From contig NZ_CP092497.1 in NCBI RefSeq assembly GCF_022479115.1, forward strand, positions 5,332,001-5,396,000: a stretch of 64,000 nucleotides of DNA, given 5' to 3'. A program made the position numbers and the translations under genes. Positions within the stretch are counted from its first letter, which is position 1, and every line of letters starts with the position of its first letter. The DNA is from Amycolatopsis sp. EV170708-02-1. GTDB taxonomy: Bacteria > Actinomycetota > Actinomycetes > Mycobacteriales > Pseudonocardiaceae. Below the pieces are notes generated by a model. The model had not been told where the DNA came from, ran no database searches, and was given only the letters and a program-made list of their open reading frames with translations. Shown piece by piece: positions 61,240 through 64,000 of this stretch.

Positions 61240-62474
61240 GGGCAGTCCCCGACCGTCTTGATCATCTCTTCCAGCACCGGGTTGTCCGGCAACGGCGTGG
61301 TGCTGTCGTCGGCCGCGATCTCCGGGGCCGGCAGCCCCTGTTCGCGCAGGAAGTCGTACAGCCGCGCGCTTTTCGTGCTGCCCGCGGGGGTCGCGACGCC
61401 GAAGCCGAGCTCCATCGCGCGGCGCTGCAGCTCCGGATCGAAGGTGATCAGCTCCCCGAGCCGTTCCGCTTCCGGTTTCAGCGCCAGGAACTGGGGTTTC
61501 GTCAGGATGTCGTCCTTCGGGTACAGCAGGACCCGATCGTGGTCCGGCCGGCCGCTCTGCGCCTTGGCCCGCAGCTGCATGGCGAGGTACTGGTGCTCGT
61601 AGATGACGACGATCGGCTTGTCGCCCTCGGCGAGATTCGCGTAGGACTCCGACAGATCCGAAGACGGGAAGCCTTGGGCCGCCACGAGCGGTTTGATCCG
61701 GTTGGCCAGCTCTTTCGCGGCCGAGAGGTTCGGCGGCCCGGCGGGAGCGCCCGCCGGGCGCGGGTCGACGACCGGGACCTGGCGGCCGTTCTCCAGGAAC
61801 GCCAGCAGGATCAGGTACGTCGCGCCCGAGTTGGAGTCGCAGATGTTCGAGGTCTGGGCGAGCACCCGGTTCCCGTTCCCCGCGCCGAAGCGGCTGATGC
61901 CGAGCGAGTCCCAGGTCTGCCCCTTTCGCAGGGTCTCGATGAACTTCTCGGTGTCCAGCGTGTAGTACAGCGGCACCTGCTCTCCCCGCGGTTTCGTGGC
62001 GATGTCCTTGCTCGCCAGCGTTTCCGCGTAGCGGCGATACGTGGCGAGGACGATCGGGCTGGTGAACGGCTGCCGCGCGGTGCCCGTCCACTCGTTGGCC
62101 CTCGACCGGCGGACGAGACCCGCGGCGGGCTCGCCCGACATGAACACGAAGTCGTACCGGCTGAGGTCGTGGGTGGCGACGTCCCGCGAGCCCGCCCTGG
62201 TCACGTGGACGCGGATGTGGTGGCGCATCAGGATTTCCTGGATCTTCGGGTCTTCGAAGAGATCCGATTTGGAGCCCATCTTGCCGCGCAGGACGAGCGT
62301 CTGCTGGAACGGCACCACGATCGTGCCGCTCACGAGCAGGGCGATCAGGCCGGCCACGGCCAGGGCCAGGGCGGGCCCGAAAGTGCGGAGAAAACGACGG
62401 CGCAGAAAGAACGCCGAGGGTTTTGGTCGGATGGTGAGCTGGGGTTCTTCACGAAGCGAGCTATCGGTGGTCAC
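61236..62474 (-). CDS. membrane-anchored substrate-binding-like protein
   Basis: A 412-residue protein with a cytoplasmic basic N terminus, one membrane helix (about 33-55; FGPALALAVAGLIALLVSG) and a large extracellular part resembling bacterial substrate-binding folds (KIQEILMRHHIRVHV, ... VVDPRPAG, ... KPQFLALKPEAERLGEL). It ends with Cys-Pro. GTG 62474 follows GGGGAGG by about 7 bases. It is the first gene of the SBP-VWA operon and, with its partner lipoprotein, gives two binding-type domains on the surface. Confidence 0.78.
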   Translation of the reverse strand: MTTDSSLREEPQLTIRPKPSAFFLRRRFLRTFGPALALAVAGLIALLVSGTIVVPFQQTLVLRGKMGSKSDLFEDPKIQEILMRHHIRVHVTRAGSRDVATHDLSRYDFVFMSGEPAAGLVRRSRANEWTGTARQPFTSPIVLATYRRYAETLASKDIATKPRGEQVPLYYTLDTEKFIETLRKGQTWDSLGISRFGAGNGNRVLAQTSNICDSNSGATYLILLAFLENGRQVPVVDPRPAGAPAGPPNLSAAKELANRIKPLVAAQGFPSSDLSESYANLAEGDKPIVVIYEHQYLAMQLRAKAQSGRPDHDRVLLYPKDDILTKPQFLALKPEAERLGELITFDPELQRRAMELGFGVATPAGSTKSARLYDFLREQGLPAPEIAADDSTTPLPDNPVLEEMIKTVGDCP

Positions 62475-62646
62475 CGATTTCCTCCCCGAATGTCCGGCAA
62501 GGCCCATTTTACCGGGGACCACCGACGGAAAAGCACGTCTCGATCCGGCTTCGGGACCCACCCTCACCAGCCCGGGAGGCTGGACGGTTAGGCTCTTCGG
62601 TGGCGAAAACCGCCATGCACCACGACGCCGGGAGATCTGAACCGCC

Positions 62647-64000
62647 ATGCTGGACCGAGCAGTCATCGACGCCCTCTTCCCCGCCGACCTGCCCGAGCCC
62701 GAGCACTGGGAACAGCGTTACCCCGCCCGCGAGCTCCCCGAGGGCGCCCTGGTCACCCGGTTCGGCCCGTCGCCGACCGGGTTCGTCCACATCGGCGGGG
62801 TCTACGTCGCCACCATCGACCAGGACGTCGCCCGCCGCAGCGGCGGCCGCTACCTCGTCCGGGTCGAGGACACCGACCGCTCGCGCGAGGTCGAAGGCGC
62901 CATCGAGCAGTTCGAGCGCGGGTTCGCCTACTTCGGCCTCGCCGCCGACGAGGACATCCACCGCGGCGGCGACTACGGCCCGTACCAGCAGTCCGAGCGC
63001 GAGCAGATCTACCTGACCTACGTCCGCCACCTGCTCCGCACCGGCCGCGCGTACCTCGACTTCGCCACGAAGGACGAGCTGGCGGCGATCACCGCCCGGC
63101 AGCAGGCGACGAAGCTGCCGACCGGCTACTACGGCTCGTGGGCCATCTGGCGCGACGCCGACCCCGCCGACGTGCAGGCGAAGCTCGACGCCGGGGATCC
63201 GTACGTCGTGCGGTTCCGCGCGCCGGACGACACCGGCGCCCGCGCCCGGTTCACCGACGCCATCCGCGGCCCGCTGGAGGCCGAGGCCAACCGCAACGAC
63301 GTCGTCATCCTCAAGAGCTCCGATCAGAGCCCCCGGCTGCCGACCTACCACTTCGCGCACGCCGTCGACGATCACCTCATGCGGGTCAACCTGGTGATCC
63401 GCGGCGACGAGTGGATCTCGTCGGTGCCGGTGCACCAGCAGCTGTTCGACGCGCTCGGCTTCGAGCCGATCACGTACGCGCACATCGCGCCGCTGATGAA
63501 GCAGGAGGGCGGTAGCAAGCGCAAGCTGTCGAAGCGCAAGGACCCGGAAGCGAGCGTCGACTTCTACATCGAGTCCGGCTACCCCACCAAGGCCGTCCTG
63601 TACTACCTGCGCGGCCTCGCCAACGGCCGTCTCGCCGAGATGCCCCTCGACCAGGCCTTGGCCGAGCCGATCAACCTCGACGAATGCGGGGTCGCCGGCC
63701 CGCTGGTCGACCTGGTCAAACTCGACGACATCTCGGCCGACCACATCGCCACGCTGTCCGGCGCCGAGATCCTCGAAGAGGTCCGGGGCTGGGCGGAGCG
63801 GTTCGACCCCGAGCTGCGGACCGTCCTCGACGCCGAGCCGGACCTCGCGCTCCGCGCGCTCGCCGTCGAGCGTGACGGCGCCGAGAACCCGCGCAAGGAC
63901 CTGAAGAAGTGGAGCGAGTTCCGCGCCGTCTACGGCTTCTTCTTCCCGCAGCTGCACGCGGCCGTCGCGAGCCCCGACGACGAGCGGATCACCGCCCTCG
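62647..64000 (+). CDS. gltX: glutamate--tRNA ligase (3' end beyond the window)
   Basis: Glutamyl-tRNA synthetase charges tRNA-Glu. The window holds the first 451 codons. The HIGH-type motif is in RFGPSPTGFVHIGG (about 38-51), the KMSKS-type motif is KRKLSKRKD (about 295-303), and the anticodon-binding region follows. It starts at ATG 62647, and the first codons match the family. A TAGGCT at 62589-62594 could be a -10, without a good -35. It is cut by the end of the sequence. Confidence 0.96.
   Translation, partial: MLDRAVIDALFPADLPEPEHWEQRYPARELPEGALVTRFGPSPTGFVHIGGVYVATIDQDVARRSGGRYLVRVEDTDRSREVEGAIEQFERGFAYFGLAADEDIHRGGDYGPYQQSEREQIYLTYVRHLLRTGRAYLDFATKDELAAITARQQATKLPTGYYGSWAIWRDADPADVQAKLDAGDPYVVRFRAPDDTGARARFTDAIRGPLEAEANRNDVVILKSSDQSPRLPTYHFAHAVDDHLMRVNLVIRGDEWISSVPVHQQLFDALGFEPITYAHIAPLMKQEGGSKRKLSKRKDPEASVDFYIESGYPTKAVLYYLRGLANGRLAEMPLDQALAEPINLDECGVAGPLVDLVKLDDISADHIATLSGAEILEEVRGWAERFDPELRTVLDAEPDLALRALAVERDGAENPRKDLKKWSEFRAVYGFFFPQLHAAVASPDDERITAL

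Overview
This is a GC-rich (roughly 70%) actinobacterial chromosome segment. High GC at third codon positions, many GTG starts, ATGA/GTGA start-stop overlaps, a PolA whose exonuclease-like middle region is degenerate, and a PknG-type kinase all point to Actinobacteria. The gene set fits Pseudonocardiaceae, and Amycolatopsis is my best guess; that genus call is inference. I see no prophage, insertion sequence, CRISPR array, tRNA or rRNA.

Layout. (1) 1-2300: a small unknown gene, a long palindrome and rpsA. (2) 2366-8361: a methyltransferase, two tandem GNATs, then a three-gene operon (degenerate ABC-type ATPase, YhgE/Pip membrane protein, TetR) behind a TetR-like palindrome. (3) 8431-16392: a six-gene minus-strand operon of trypsin-like protease, PknG-like kinase with zinc ribbons and TPRs, VWA protein (one-base frameshift), membrane transducer, solute-binding lipoprotein and Trypco1 protein. 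This is the most unusual locus here. (4) 16411-22099: polA, a thioesterase, a LysR and a hydrolase. (5) 22100-26958: a branched-chain amino-acid type ABC importer. (6) 27004-30045: a lipoprotein, a LysR, a DUF6506 protein, and a MarR divergent from an azoreductase. (7) 30095-43552: a carbohydrate locus of secreted GH31 glycosidase, DeoR repressor, DUF5107-TPR protein, ABC sugar importer, class II aldolase, PfkB kinase and SIS isomerase/deaminase. Three of its promoters carry the same helically phased TGCRY repeats. (8) 43694-49183: a BtuF-like protein, small genes, a DUF222-HNH gene with duplicated alternative 3' ends, and a frameshifted APC permease. (9) 49163-52396: GntR, a Cgl0159-type aldolase and methylmalonate-semialdehyde dehydrogenase, resembling inositol or related catabolism. 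(10) 52484-58677: an amino-acid permease divergent from glutaminase, then small regulators and two MBL hydrolases (one frameshifted). (11) 58624-62474: a 58-residue Cys-rich peptide gene and a second surface module (SBP-like membrane protein, SBP-VWA fusion lipoprotein, membrane protein). (12) gltX, cut by the window end.

Between genes lie at least three families of palindromic repeats. One is a CGTGAGTGG...CCACTCACG hairpin with four copies; one is a set of GTGAAGG/CCTTCAC hairpins; one is a 25-bp-arm palindrome near rpsA. They sit mostly at convergent gene ends. Three genes (VWA, APC permease, MBL hydrolase) are each broken by one missing base in or beside a short G/C run, which suggests homopolymer under-calling as much as true decay.
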